42,251 bases of DNA from an uncultured Clostridium sp. (GTDB lineage Bacteria > Bacillota > Clostridia > TANB77 > CAG-508). The stretch is taken from positions 1 to 42,251 of the forward strand of contig CATYUF010000008.1 of assembly GCA_958413095.1 (NCBI GenBank), read 5' to 3'. The notes beneath the pieces were generated by a model that saw only the letters and a list, made by a program, of their open reading frames with translations, was not told the origin of the DNA and searched no databases. This document shows positions 32,211-41,265 of this stretch, piece after piece; position 1 is the stretch's first letter, and the number at the start of each line of letters is the position of its first letter. Both the position numbers and the translations under genes were made by a program.

Positions 32211-34407
32211 TTATTTATTTCCAATCATCTTATTTATATATTCAATAAATTTCTCTAGTTTTATTGGCTTTGAATAATAATATCCTTGTATCAAATCACA
32301 TTTAACTTTCTTTAGATAATCTACTTGTTCCTTATCTTCTACCCCCTCTGCTACTGTTTTTAAATTCATTTTTTTTGCTATCATCATTATTACTTCAATA
32401 AGATTTTCATTGTTATTAAATTTATCTATTTTATCTATAAATGACTTGTCTATTTTTATAATATCTATTGGCATAATCTGTAACATATTCAAAGAAGAAT
32501 ATCCTGTTCCAAAATCATCTATTGATATTTTGAAACCTTTATTTTTTATCTTTGTTAAAATTTCTTTTATATCTAATTCATTATTTATTGCTATTCCTTC
32601 TGTAATTTCTAGTTCTATTTCACTTGCATTAATTTTATATTTACTCAAAATTCTTAAATACTTCTCTAAAAAGTTATTTTCTGTCAAGGTTTCTTTTGAA
32701 ATATTTACTGAAATGATTGGCATATTTTTTATTTTATTCTTTAAGACTTTAATATCTTTACATACTTTTTCAAAAACATATTCATCTAATTTTATTATAA
32801 AATTATTTTTCTCAAAAACTGGTATGAATTTTCCGTGGAGAAATATATTGACCATTTTTATTCCATCTGACTAAAGTTTCTGCTCCTTCCACCAATTCAC
32901 TCTCTGCTGAAACTTTTGGTTGATATAATATCTCAAATTCTTCTTTTTCTATTGCTTCTTCCATAGAATTTTCTATTTCATTTTCTTCAAATAGTTCCTC
33001 TTCTAGTTTGTCATTAAATAAACAATATTCTTTATTGTATATACCTTTTATTTTATCATGTGCTATTATTGCTTTATCCACTAATTCTTCTACTTTCTTT
33101 TCATTTCCAATATGAATTCCTATCGTTAATTTTATATTATAATGAATATCATCAACATATATTTTAGATAGATTTTCATTAAGTCGTTTAGCAAAAGCAT
33201 CTATATTAATTTCATTTAGAATAAAAATTCCAAAATTATCATTTGCTATTCTACATACTACATCTTCTTTTCTTATATTTTCTTTTATTCCTTTTCCTAG
33301 CGCCTTTAATATTTTATTTCCAATAATATATCCATATTTTTTATTAAATGATTTAAAATTGTTAATATCTAAAATAATAATTGTTTTTTTTGTGTCTTTA
33401 TCTAAATTTTCTGTAACTTTTTTCTTAAAATAATTATAATTTCCTAAACCTGTTATTTTATCAATATATGCTAACTTATATAAATCTTCCTTTTTCTTAA
33501 CATTTGAAATTAAAACATATAAAATAATTATAAATATAATTACTGAAATAATTGTTAAAACTACTAAAACTATTTTTAATAAATTATTTAATTCTTCTGC
33601 AATCATGCTTGCTGGTGTTATTACAACCAAAACCCAATTTTCAATACTCAATTTTTCAAAAGCTATATAATAATTATGACCTTCCATTGAATAAATCATT
33701 TGCCCCACTGTATTACTAGATAAAATTTTTTTCATTTTTTCTACTTTATCTATTTCTTTATCATTAATTCGTTTCATTTCTTCAAAAATATTAACTTCTT
33801 TACCATTTACTCCTAAATTAGCAACAATATCTCCACTATCTGCTATTATATATTCCATTCCAGTTCCATTATATATTTTTTGTGTAAACATTTCTTCATA
33901 TTTCTCTGTTTCTATTACTAATATAATTACAACATTTTCATTATTAAATACTGTTTTTTTGGAATACATATTTACTTCATGATTATTAACTTTACTATGT
34001 GTTTGCTTTGAAATTTGTATTTGAGCACTTTCAAAAAAATAATTTATATCTTCTGACCAATCTACTATTATACCATCACTAGTTGAAGTTTTTCCATCTT
34101 TATATAAAATTGCTATTCTAGAAAATTCTTCTTTTCCTAAATTTCTGTTATATATATTAAAAATTTCTTGTTCTGTTATCGGTTTCTTTTCCTCTATTTC
34201 ATTTAAAATTGTTCCTAAAATACGCATGTGTTCTTGAATTCTGTTTTCTATTTTCTCAACATCTTGTTTTGTTATTTCTGCTAAATTTTTTAAGGTGTTT
34301 GTATCTATTAAACTTTGAATATGTGATAAAAAAATTATTATAAATATTGATATTAAAAAAAATATTATTAACGATATTAAAATTGATATTATATATTTCT
34401 TTTTCAT
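32211..34407 (-). CDS. Membrane GGDEF-EAL protein (cyclic-di-GMP phosphodiesterase), interrupted by a +1 frameshift
   Basis: A cyclic-di-GMP signalling protein. An N-terminal helix (about 6-29), an extracellular sensor domain (30-270) and a second helix (about 275-302) lead to a GGDEF domain (about 310-440). The active site of that domain reads ANDNF instead of GGDEF, so it is probably not a cyclase. An EAL domain starts near residue 487 (FEILYQPKV, ETLVRW). Frame 1 reaches CGG at 32835-32833 (codon 525) and would stop six codons later. Homology resumes one base on at GGA (32834): GKFIPVFEKN, then SVNIS, ELEITEG, DDFGTGYSS, KIDKSFI, VAEGVED and QGYYYSKP. All of these are intact EAL catalytic motifs. 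Skipping one C gives a continuous 731-aa protein. Frameshift by mutation, by sequence error or by translation are the alternatives. Confidence 0.85.
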
Positions 34408-34462
34408 AATAACTCCTATAATTATTTATATTAGTATGTGTTATATTTTTAAATATATAACA

Positions 34463-34592
34463 TGATTTTAGGGTCGTGATTTTAGGGTCGGAGACAAAAA
34501 TCATGTTATATAATTCCAAATAAATAAAAATAATTATTTGAAAATTCACCATGATTTTTGTCTCCGACCCCCAAATCACACTCCCAAAATCA
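34463..34592. repeat. Palindromic interspersed element, copy 2
   Basis: A perfect 20-bp inverted repeat (34485-34504 with 34551-34570) around a 46 nt AT-rich centre. Imperfect arm extensions on both sides repeat the TGATTTT-GGG-TCG unit. The arm core ending in GGAGACAAAAATCAT is shared with copy 1 at 16919-17090. The centre matches copy 1 only after reverse-complementing, so the two copies are inserted in opposite orientations. Confidence 0.8.
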
Positions 34593-34628
34593 TTCGTCTC
34601 TGACCATAAAATTTCGAAATCCTAAGTT

Positions 34629-34675
34629 AAAAAACTTTATTTATAGTTCATTCCAAACTATAAATAAAGTTTTTT
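34629..34675 (-). terminator. Terminator of the GGGtGRT gene
   Basis: A perfect 19-bp stem (34629-34647 with 34657-34675), a 9 nt loop and six T on the minus strand, 21 nt past the stop codon. Confidence 0.85.
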
Positions 34676-34696
34676 AGATTATAAATTCTATAAATA

Positions 34697-35701
34697 TTAA
34701 TCTTTCATAGCTTCTTCAATAGCAACTGCAACTGCAACTGATGCTCCAACCATTGGGTTATTTCCCATTCCGATTAATCCCATCATTTCAACATGTGCTG
34801 GTACTGATGAGCTTCCTGCGAATTGTGCATCTGAATGCATTCTTCCCATTGTATCTGTCATACCATATGAAGCCGGTCCAGCTGCCATATTATCTGGGTG
34901 TAATGTTCTTCCTGTTCCTCCACCTGAAGCAACTGAGAAGTATTTTTTACCTGCTTCTATTCTTTCTTTTTTGTATGTTCCTGCAACTGGATGTTGGAAT
35001 CTTGTTGGGTTTGTCGAGTTTCCTGTAATAGATACATCAACATCTTCCATCCACATTATAGCTACACCTTCTCTAACATCATTTGCACCATAACATTTTA
35101 CTTTTGCTCTTTCTCCATCTGAATATGGTATTTCTTCTATTACATTTACTTTTCCTGTGAAGAAATCAAATTCTGTTTTTACATATGTAAATCCATTTAT
35201 TCTTGAAATTACTTGTGCAGCATCTTTTCCAAGACCATTTAATATTACTCTTAATGGTTCTTTTCTTACTTTGTTTGCTGATTTTGCTATACCAATAGCT
35301 CCTTCTGCTGCTGCAAAACTTTCATGTCCTGCTAAGAAAGCAAAACATTTTGTTTCTTCTGAAAGTAACATAGATGCTAAATTTCCATGTCCTAATCCAA
35401 CTTTTCTGTCATCTGCTACTGAACCTGGTATACAAAAAGCTTGTAAACCTTCTCCTATTGCTTTTGCTGCATCTGCTGCTTTTGTGCATCCTTTTTTTAT
35501 AGCAATAGCTGCTCCTAATGTGTATGCCCAAGCCGCATTTTCAAAACATATTGGTTGAACTCCTTTTACTATTTCATATGGATTAAATCCTTTGTCTGTG
35601 CATATTTTTAATGCATCTTCAAAGTCTTTTATTCCGTATTTTTCCATTACTGGTTTGATTTGGTCTATTCTTCTTTCATAACTTTCAAATGTTACTGCCA
35701 T
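34697..35701 (-). CDS. GGGtGRT protein
   Basis: A 334-aa protein that I recognise by the motif it is named for, ASGGGTGRTLHPDNM (about residues 258-272). It is rich in Gly and Ala and ends in a small-residue helix (GASVAVAVAIEEAMKD). It contains several cysteines (C34, C52, C72, C89, C118). The family is found in anaerobes, always near a NifU-like scaffold protein, as here (90 nt upstream). A role in metal-cluster or redox chemistry is inferred from that pairing only; no activity is known to me. A strong GGAGG ribosome site precedes the ATG. Confidence 0.88.
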   Translation of the reverse strand: MAVTFESYERRIDQIKPVMEKYGIKDFEDALKICTDKGFNPYEIVKGVQPICFENAAWAYTLGAAIAIKKGCTKAADAAKAIGEGLQAFCIPGSVADDRKVGLGHGNLASMLLSEETKCFAFLAGHESFAAAEGAIGIAKSANKVRKEPLRVILNGLGKDAAQVISRINGFTYVKTEFDFFTGKVNVIEEIPYSDGERAKVKCYGANDVREGVAIMWMEDVDVSITGNSTNPTRFQHPVAGTYKKERIEAGKKYFSVASGGGTGRTLHPDNMAAGPASYGMTDTMGRMHSDAQFAGSSSVPAHVEMMGLIGMGNNPMVGASVAVAVAIEEAMKD

Positions 35702-35791
35702 TATAAATCTTCCTCCTTTATTATATCTTCCAAATTAATCTGATTTTGCTTTTTTATATATGGAATTTTTTATATTCTTTGTAATTTTATA

Positions 35792-36484
35792 TTATTCTTT
35801 TCTTGGATCTATTTTCTTAACAGCTTCATCAAATCTTCCATATGTTCCTGAAGCTTTTTCTATTGCTTCCATTGGTTCAATTCCTTTTTTGATGTTTTCC
35901 ATCATTTTTCCCATATGAACATATTTATATCCTATTATTTGATCATCTTTATCTAATCCTAATTCTACTATGTATCCTTCTGTTAATTGTAAGTATCTTG
36001 GTCCTTTTAATGTACTTGAATAAATTGTTCCTACTTGTGATGTATGTCCTTTTCCCAAGTCTTCAAGTCCTGCACCTACTGGAAGTCCTCCTTCTGAGAA
36101 AGCAGTTTGTGTTCTTCCATATACTATTTGTAAGAATAATTCTCTCATTGCTGTATTAATAGCATCACATACTAAGTCTGTATTTAATGCTTCTAATAAT
36201 GTTTTTCCTGTTAAAATTTCTCCTGCCATAGCAGCTGAATGTGTCATTCCTGAACATCCAATTGTTTCTATTAGAGCTTCTTGAATTACACCATCTTTTA
36301 CATTTAATGTTAATTTACATGCTCCTTGTTGTGGTGCACACCAACCAATACCATGTGTTAAACCTGAAATGTCTTTTATTTCTTTAGCTTTAACCCATTT
36401 TCCCTCTTCTGGAATTGGTGCTGGTCCATGGTCTACTCCTTTTGCAACTACGCACATTTCTTCTAATTCTTTTGAATAAATCAT
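35792..36484 (-). CDS. NifU-like iron-sulfur cluster assembly scaffold protein, GGGtGRT partner
   Basis: A 230-aa protein with a NifU/IscU-type core: ACKLTLNVKDGVIQEALIE, GCSGMTHSAAMAGEILTG (cysteine ligand) and DLVCDAINTAMRELF (second cysteine). It is longer than IscU (about 130 aa), with an extra N-terminal part (1-45, containing WCAPQQGAC further on) and a C-terminal domain (about 125-230). AAAGGAG lies 8 nt before the ATG at 36484, so the in-frame ATG at 36502 is not used. It is cotranscribed with the GGGtGRT gene. It presumably assembles or delivers a cluster to that partner; this is inference. Confidence 0.85.
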   Translation of the reverse strand: MIYSKELEEMCVVAKGVDHGPAPIPEEGKWVKAKEIKDISGLTHGIGWCAPQQGACKLTLNVKDGVIQEALIETIGCSGMTHSAAMAGEILTGKTLLEALNTDLVCDAINTAMRELFLQIVYGRTQTAFSEGGLPVGAGLEDLGKGHTSQVGTIYSSTLKGPRYLQLTEGYIVELGLDKDDQIIGYKYVHMGKMMENIKKGIEPMEAIEKASGTYGRFDEAVKKIDPRKE

Positions 36485-36522
36485 TTTAATTGCTCCTTTC
36501 AATTATTAGTTTTATGGTATCT

Positions 36523-36551
36523 ATTTTATTAGGTTTAACCTAAAATTATAA
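36523..36551 (-). promoter_or_regulatory. Promoter of the NifU-like/GGGtGRT operon with an operator-like palindrome
   Basis: TTATAA (36546-36551), a 17 nt spacer, and TAAAAT (36523-36528) on the minus strand. The spacer contains a 7-1-7 perfect palindrome, TTAGGTTTAACCTAA (36529-36543), which fits a dimeric regulator site. Confidence 0.5.
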
Positions 36552-36556
36552 ACTGT

Positions 36557-37441
36557 TTAAATGTCAAATTCATCATCTGAAAATAAAATTTGATTTCTTT
36601 TTTTCTTTGTTTTTTCATTTTTCAATTTAGAATCTATTTCTCTGTTTTTTTCTAGATTTTCAGAAATTTCAAATGGAGTTACATTGAATTCCCCAAAATT
36701 ATCAATTTGCAAAGGCTTTTTGGATTTTTTCTTTTTGCGATTATCCCATGTATTCTCAATTTTTGTACTTCTAAATTGATTATATTTTCTTTCTTCATAT
36801 TGGGCTTCATCTTGTTCAAAATTATATTCATATTCGTTATTATCTGGGTCAGTTTCTGTATTATATTCTATGATATTTTTTACATTTTGCTCAATATATA
36901 CTCCCATACTATATTCTTCTTTTTTCTCTAGTTGTTTTGGCATTGAAAAATATTTTTCTAAAATATCTTTTTCTTTTTTTCCTACTTGTTCTATTCCAAT
37001 ACCAAGATATTTATATCTCCAAATGACATGTCTTTCATAACTATCAAATATATCATTTAATAAATCATCATATCTATATTCTACTTTGAATTTCATATCT
37101 TGAATTGATATAGTAATGTTAGTCCATAACTCGCCTGTTTCTGATTTTCTAAATTCCTCTCGTAATACTTTTATTTCATTATATAAAATTTCAACTAATT
37201 GCAAATACTGATTTTCTTCAATATTAAATTTAGTAGGAATTTCATATACATTAACAGGATTTTTTCTAAATATTCCCTTAGGAATATAATAGAAAAATAA
37301 TTCTCCTGTTTTTTCATTGTTATCTAAATCAATTACAGAACTATATAAATACAAACTTTCCCATTTTTCTGGAATCATATAAAATAATTTTTTTTGTATA
37401 TCTTCATATATTTCCTTTATCTTTTTTGTATGATTTAACAT
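36557..37441 (-). CDS. YezG/DUF600-like protein with a long charged tail
   Basis: A 294-aa protein. Residues 1-150 resemble the YezG (DUF600) family: an N-terminal helix, then MIPEKWESLYLYSSV, an LFFYYIP strand, a Leu-rich helix (LVEILYNEIKVLREEF), LWTNITISIQDMKFKVEY and WRYKYLGIG. YezG is the immunity protein of an LXG-type toxin in Bacillus. The remaining 140 residues are low-complexity, rich in Glu, Asn, Lys and Tyr, and not part of that family. No toxin gene is visible. It follows gpmI by 6 nt and is cotranscribed with the glycolytic genes. Function unknown; a non-immunity role is plausible given the context. Confidence 0.6.
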   Translation of the reverse strand: MLNHTKKIKEIYEDIQKKLFYMIPEKWESLYLYSSVIDLDNNEKTGELFFYYIPKGIFRKNPVNVYEIPTKFNIEENQYLQLVEILYNEIKVLREEFRKSETGELWTNITISIQDMKFKVEYRYDDLLNDIFDSYERHVIWRYKYLGIGIEQVGKKEKDILEKYFSMPKQLEKKEEYSMGVYIEQNVKNIIEYNTETDPDNNEYEYNFEQDEAQYEERKYNQFRSTKIENTWDNRKKKKSKKPLQIDNFGEFNVTPFEISENLEKNREIDSKLKNEKTKKKRNQILFSDDEFDI

Positions 37442-37447
37442 ATCCCC

Positions 37448-38992
37448 TTATTCCTTATCTAATAAACTTTCTCCCGTCATTTCTTCTGGTTTTTCAAGCT
37501 TCATTAAATCAAGCATTGTTGGTGCCAAATCTGCTAGTTTACCATTTTCTTTTAGTTTTAAGTTTTTATCTTGTGTTACTAATACTAATGGTACTGGATT
37601 AGTTGTATGTGCTGTATGTGGTTCTCCTGTACTATAATCTATCATTTGCTCTGCATTTCCATGGTCTGCTGTTATTAATAGATTTCCTTTCTTTTCTTCT
37701 ACTAATTTTACAACTTTTCCTACACATTCATCTACTGCTTCAACAGCTTTTATAGCAGCTTCTAAGCTTCCTGTATGTCCAACCATATCTGTATTTGCAT
37801 AATTTAATATTATACTATCATATTTATCAGATTTTATTGCTTCTAAGACTTTTTCTGTTACTTCATATGCACTCATTTCTGGTTTCATATCATATGTTTC
37901 AACTTTTGGTGATGGAACTAATATTCTATCTTCACCTTCATATTGTTTTTCTTCTCCTCCGTTAAAGAAAAATGTTACATGTGCATATTTTTCAGTTTCT
38001 GCAATACGTAATTGTGTATATCCTAATTTACTTATATATTCTCCAAATGTATTGTGTAATGGCTCTTTTTCAAAAGCAATATGAACATTTGGCATTGTTT
38101 CATCATAATTTGTGAAACATACATAATATAAGTTCATATTTTTCTTTGTTTCAAATCCATCAAATTCTGGATCTACTAAAGCTCTAGTAATTTCTCTTGC
38201 TCTGTCTGGTCTAAAATTAAAGAATATTACTGAATCGTTTTCCTCTATTTTTGCTATTGGCTCACTTCCATTACAAATTACAGTTGGCTCTACAAATTCA
38301 TCAAATACTTCTTTTTGATAAGAATCTTCTATTGCTTTTACTACACTTCCTGATTTATTTCCTTCTCCGTTTACAAGTGCATTATAGCATTTTTGTACTC
38401 TTTCCCATCTTTTATCTCTATCCATTGCGTAAAATCTACCTGAAATACTTGCTATTTTACCAATATTTTTTTCTTTCATTTTTTCTTCTAGTTTTATTAT
38501 ATAGTTTTCAGCTGAAGCTGGTGGTGTATCTCTACCATCTAAGAAACAGTGAACATATACATTTTCAAAATCTCTTCTTTTTGCCATTTCAAGTAAACCA
38601 TATAAATGTCTTATATGACTATGAACTCCACCATCTGAAACTAAGCCTAAAATATGCAATTTTGAATTATTCTTTTTACAATTTTCAATAGCAGATATAA
38701 ATTCACGATTTTGAAAAAAGTCTCCATCTTCTATTGATTTTGTAATTCTTGTTAATTCTTGATATACTATTCTTCCTGCTCCAATATTTGTATGTCCTAC
38801 TTCTGAATTTCCCATTTGTCCTTCTGGCAATCCAACTTGTAAACCACTTGTATATATATCTGTATTTGGATAACTTTTCATTATTCTGTCTATATTTGGA
38901 GTCTTTGCAAGTTTTATTGCATTTCCATCTTTGTTTTTATTATCTCCAAATCCGTCTAATATCATTAACATTGTTAATTTATCATCTTTCAT
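37448..38992 (-). CDS. gpmI: 2,3-bisphosphoglycerate-independent phosphoglycerate mutase
   Basis: A Mn-dependent glycolytic mutase of 514 aa (usual about 510) of the alkaline phosphatase superfamily. The phosphorylated serine is S63 in MGNSEVGHTNIGAG, and D13 in LDGFGD is a metal ligand. Other motifs are SDGGVHSHIRHLYG, FLDGRDTPP, FFNFRPDRAREITRAL, NYANTDMVGHTG and TADHGNAEQM. It interconverts 3- and 2-phosphoglycerate. It lies 114 nt after tpiA in the usual Firmicutes glycolytic order. Confidence 0.96.
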   Translation of the reverse strand: MKDDKLTMLMILDGFGDNKNKDGNAIKLAKTPNIDRIMKSYPNTDIYTSGLQVGLPEGQMGNSEVGHTNIGAGRIVYQELTRITKSIEDGDFFQNREFISAIENCKKNNSKLHILGLVSDGGVHSHIRHLYGLLEMAKRRDFENVYVHCFLDGRDTPPASAENYIIKLEEKMKEKNIGKIASISGRFYAMDRDKRWERVQKCYNALVNGEGNKSGSVVKAIEDSYQKEVFDEFVEPTVICNGSEPIAKIEENDSVIFFNFRPDRAREITRALVDPEFDGFETKKNMNLYYVCFTNYDETMPNVHIAFEKEPLHNTFGEYISKLGYTQLRIAETEKYAHVTFFFNGGEEKQYEGEDRILVPSPKVETYDMKPEMSAYEVTEKVLEAIKSDKYDSIILNYANTDMVGHTGSLEAAIKAVEAVDECVGKVVKLVEEKKGNLLITADHGNAEQMIDYSTGEPHTAHTTNPVPLVLVTQDKNLKLKENGKLADLAPTMLDLMKLEKPEEMTGESLLDKE

Positions 38993-39106
38993 TTTATACC
39001 ATCCTTCTTTTTTTGCAAATTTATTTCATAACTTCATATGAAATCTTTAATTAACGCTATCTCATTATCTTAATATATATTTTTTCTTTAGTGACTTACT
39101 TATTTA

Positions 39107-39859
39107 TTATTTATCATATTCAACTATCTTTGAGAATTCTTCTGGATCAAGACTTGCTCCACCTACTAATCCTCCATCAATATCTGACATTGTAAATAAT
39201 TCTTTTGCATTTTTAGATTTTACACTTCCACCATATTGTATTATAACTCCATCAGCGACATTTTGTCCATATATTGTAGCAATTTTGTTTCTTATTTCTT
39301 TTATAGAATTATTAGCATCTTCACTTGTCGCAGTCTTTCCTGTTCCTATTGCCCATATTGGTTCATACGCTATTATTATTTCTTTAAGTTCATTTTCTCC
39401 TAAACCTTCTAATGCTAATTCAGTTTGTTTTGTTATAACTTCTGCTGTTTTATTAGCCTCTCTTTGTTCTAATGTTTCTCCAACACAAATTATTGGTTTT
39501 AATCCATTTTTTAAAGCCATTTTTACTTTTTTATTTACACTTTCATCAGTTTCATTAAAATATTGTCTTCTTTCTGAATGTCCAATAATTACATACTCTA
39601 CATTTATAGATTTTAACATTTTTGCTGATACTTCTCCTGTATATGCTCCACTTTCTTCAAAGTGCATATTTTGAGCTCCTATTTTTATATTTGTATTTTG
39701 TGCTGTTAATAATGCGTAAAATAAATCTGTATATGGCACACATAAAATAACCTCATTTTCAGTATCTTTTACTAATTTTGATAATTTTTCTATATATTCA
39801 ATAGCCTCATTAGGAAGCATATTCATCTTCCAGTTTCCTGCAATAACTTTTCTTCTCAT
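39107..39859 (-). CDS. tpiA: Triosephosphate isomerase
   Basis: A TIM-barrel glycolytic enzyme of 250 aa. The catalytic residues are N9 and K11 in AGNWKMN, H94 in IIGHSERR and E166 in AYEPIWAIGTG. The phosphate-binding YGGSV and GLVGGASL motifs are near the end. It lies 33 nt after the guanylate-kinase-like gene and 114 nt before gpmI. GGAGG precedes the ATG. Confidence 0.97.
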   Translation of the reverse strand: MRRKVIAGNWKMNMLPNEAIEYIEKLSKLVKDTENEVILCVPYTDLFYALLTAQNTNIKIGAQNMHFEESGAYTGEVSAKMLKSINVEYVIIGHSERRQYFNETDESVNKKVKMALKNGLKPIICVGETLEQREANKTAEVITKQTELALEGLGENELKEIIIAYEPIWAIGTGKTATSEDANNSIKEIRNKIATIYGQNVADGVIIQYGGSVKSKNAKELFTMSDIDGGLVGGASLDPEEFSKIVEYDK

Positions 39860-39892
39860 AAAAATTCCTCCCTTTATATTTTATACTATTAA

Positions 39893-40468
39893 TTATATTT
39901 TTATTTCATTATTGTGGTTTATACAAATGTTTTTTAACAGTTCTATTATTTTTTGGATTGATTTTTCTGTATAATCATTATAAAAAATATAATCAAATTG
40001 ATTTCTTAAATCTTCATTATTCTGAAAATTATTAATATGTTCTTCAATTTCTTCTAGTCTTAATTTTTCTACTTCTTTCGGTAAATGTCTTTCTTTTAAC
40101 TTTTGTTTAGCTAATTCTATATTTTTAGGAATCATATATATTGAAAATGTATTCTTTACCTCTTTTTTAAATTGATATATAGTAGAATAATGTAATTCAA
40201 CTATACTGTTTTTCTTTGATTCCATTTCTTTTTTTTGATATCCATATTTATTTCCTAAAAATTCAAAAGTTACTACTATATCTTTGTTTCTTTTAAGACT
40301 TTCAAATTCTTCATCTGTTACAAACTTTTTATCAACACCATCTTGTTCGCCCTCTCTTTTAGTTCTAGTCGTTACTATTGTTTGTGCTTTTATTTTTAAT
40401 TTATCTTCAATTTCTTTTTTTAAGTATGATTTTCCTACTCCTGTTACTCCTGATAAAGTTATTATCAT
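39893..40468 (-). CDS. Guanylate kinase-like protein
   Basis: A 191-aa P-loop protein with the guanylate kinase fold: SGVTGVGKS (6-14, normally SGPSGAGKG), the GMP-binding TTRTKREGEQDG, FVTDEEF and EFLGNKYGY, and a C-terminal helix with IFYNDYTEKSI. The P-loop and the region after LGNKYGY differ from housekeeping Gmk, and the location inside a glycolytic cluster is unusual. It may be a paralogue with a different substrate, and the housekeeping gmk may be elsewhere. It begins 10 nt after the NUDIX gene. Confidence 0.7.
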   Translation of the reverse strand: MIITLSGVTGVGKSYLKKEIEDKLKIKAQTIVTTRTKREGEQDGVDKKFVTDEEFESLKRNKDIVVTFEFLGNKYGYQKKEMESKKNSIVELHYSTIYQFKKEVKNTFSIYMIPKNIELAKQKLKERHLPKEVEKLRLEEIEEHINNFQNNEDLRNQFDYIFYNDYTEKSIQKIIELLKNICINHNNEIKI

Positions 40469-40478
40469 AATTTCCTCA

Positions 40479-41138
40479 CTACTTTATATTAATATCTTTA
40501 TTATTTTCTATATTTTTTCCTTTTATGTATTCTTCTATTTCCATAAACATTTTTTCATATCTTTTATCATATGGAAATTTTGTTTTTCCTTGTCTTATTA
40601 GCTCAAAACATTCTTGATATGGAATCCACTCTATGTTTTGAACTTCTTCTGCTTGTTTAGTAAATTCTTTCATTTTTGTTTTTAACATATAAAACTGTAT
40701 GAAAAATTTTCTTTCTTTTCCTTTGTTTCTAAATATTAAGTCTAATTCTTCTAATTTTTTCAATCCATTTATCGCTTCTTCTCTTGCTATTTGTTTTTCT
40801 TTCTCTGTTCCAGAATGTAATTCCTCTACATATTCTCTAATCATTGCTTGAGTTGTTGTTTCATTATTATCTGTATGTCCAGAACATAAATCTATTTCAT
40901 TTGCTGTCAATTTTGTATTTGCTCTTCTTTCAATTAGAACTTTATTTTGAGCATTAATTACAAAACATGATACTCCGTTTAAGTATAGGTTTTGAGATAA
41001 TTCTAGTTGTGCTGTTATACTTCCTTTATATATTTTTTTATCGTCTTTTCCTTTTTCGTAAGTTTTATAAAAATTTCTTTTATTTTGTTTAATGTCTTTT
41101 TTGTTATTTACTTTTAGTGATTTTTTATAATCATTCAT
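40479..41138 (-). CDS. NUDIX hydrolase domain protein
   Basis: A 219-aa protein with a lysine-rich start (1-40) and a NUDIX domain. The NUDIX box is G-x5-E-x7-REYVEEL in GHTDNNETTTQAMIREY and the residues after it. The upstream strands (CFVINAQNKVLIERRA) and LCSGHTD resemble isopentenyl-diphosphate isomerase-type NUDIX proteins. The substrate is unknown. AAGGATG lies before the ATG. It is the first gene of the unit leading to gmk-like, tpiA, gpmI and the YezG-like gene. Confidence 0.78.
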   Translation of the reverse strand: MNDYKKSLKVNNKKDIKQNKRNFYKTYEKGKDDKKIYKGSITAQLELSQNLYLNGVSCFVINAQNKVLIERRANTKLTANEIDLCSGHTDNNETTTQAMIREYVEELHSGTEKEKQIAREEAINGLKKLEELDLIFRNKGKERKFFIQFYMLKTKMKEFTKQAEEVQNIEWIPYQECFELIRQGKTKFPYDKRYEKMFMEIEEYIKGKNIENNKDINIK

Positions 41139-41224
41139 CTTTTACATCCTTCTATTTAAATCATAATATTTTGTGTAAAATTTATATTATAATTTATATA
41201 TTTTTATATTAAATCAGTATTTTT

Positions 41225-41253
41225 ATTTTATATCAAAAGTTATCATATTTCAA
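41225..41253 (-). promoter_or_regulatory. Candidate promoter of the NUDIX-tpiA-gpmI unit
   Basis: TTGAAA (41248-41253 on the minus strand), a 17 nt spacer, and TAAAAT (41225-41230). The 5' leader would be about 80 nt. Confidence 0.6.
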
Positions 41254-41265
41254 GTATTTTCATAT

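Noticed and set aside
32211..32855. A free-standing EAL protein starting at the ATG at 32855
   Set aside because: That start has no ribosome site and lies inside the upstream gene. The frame supplies the missing part of the same EAL domain, so a frameshifted single gene is the better reading.
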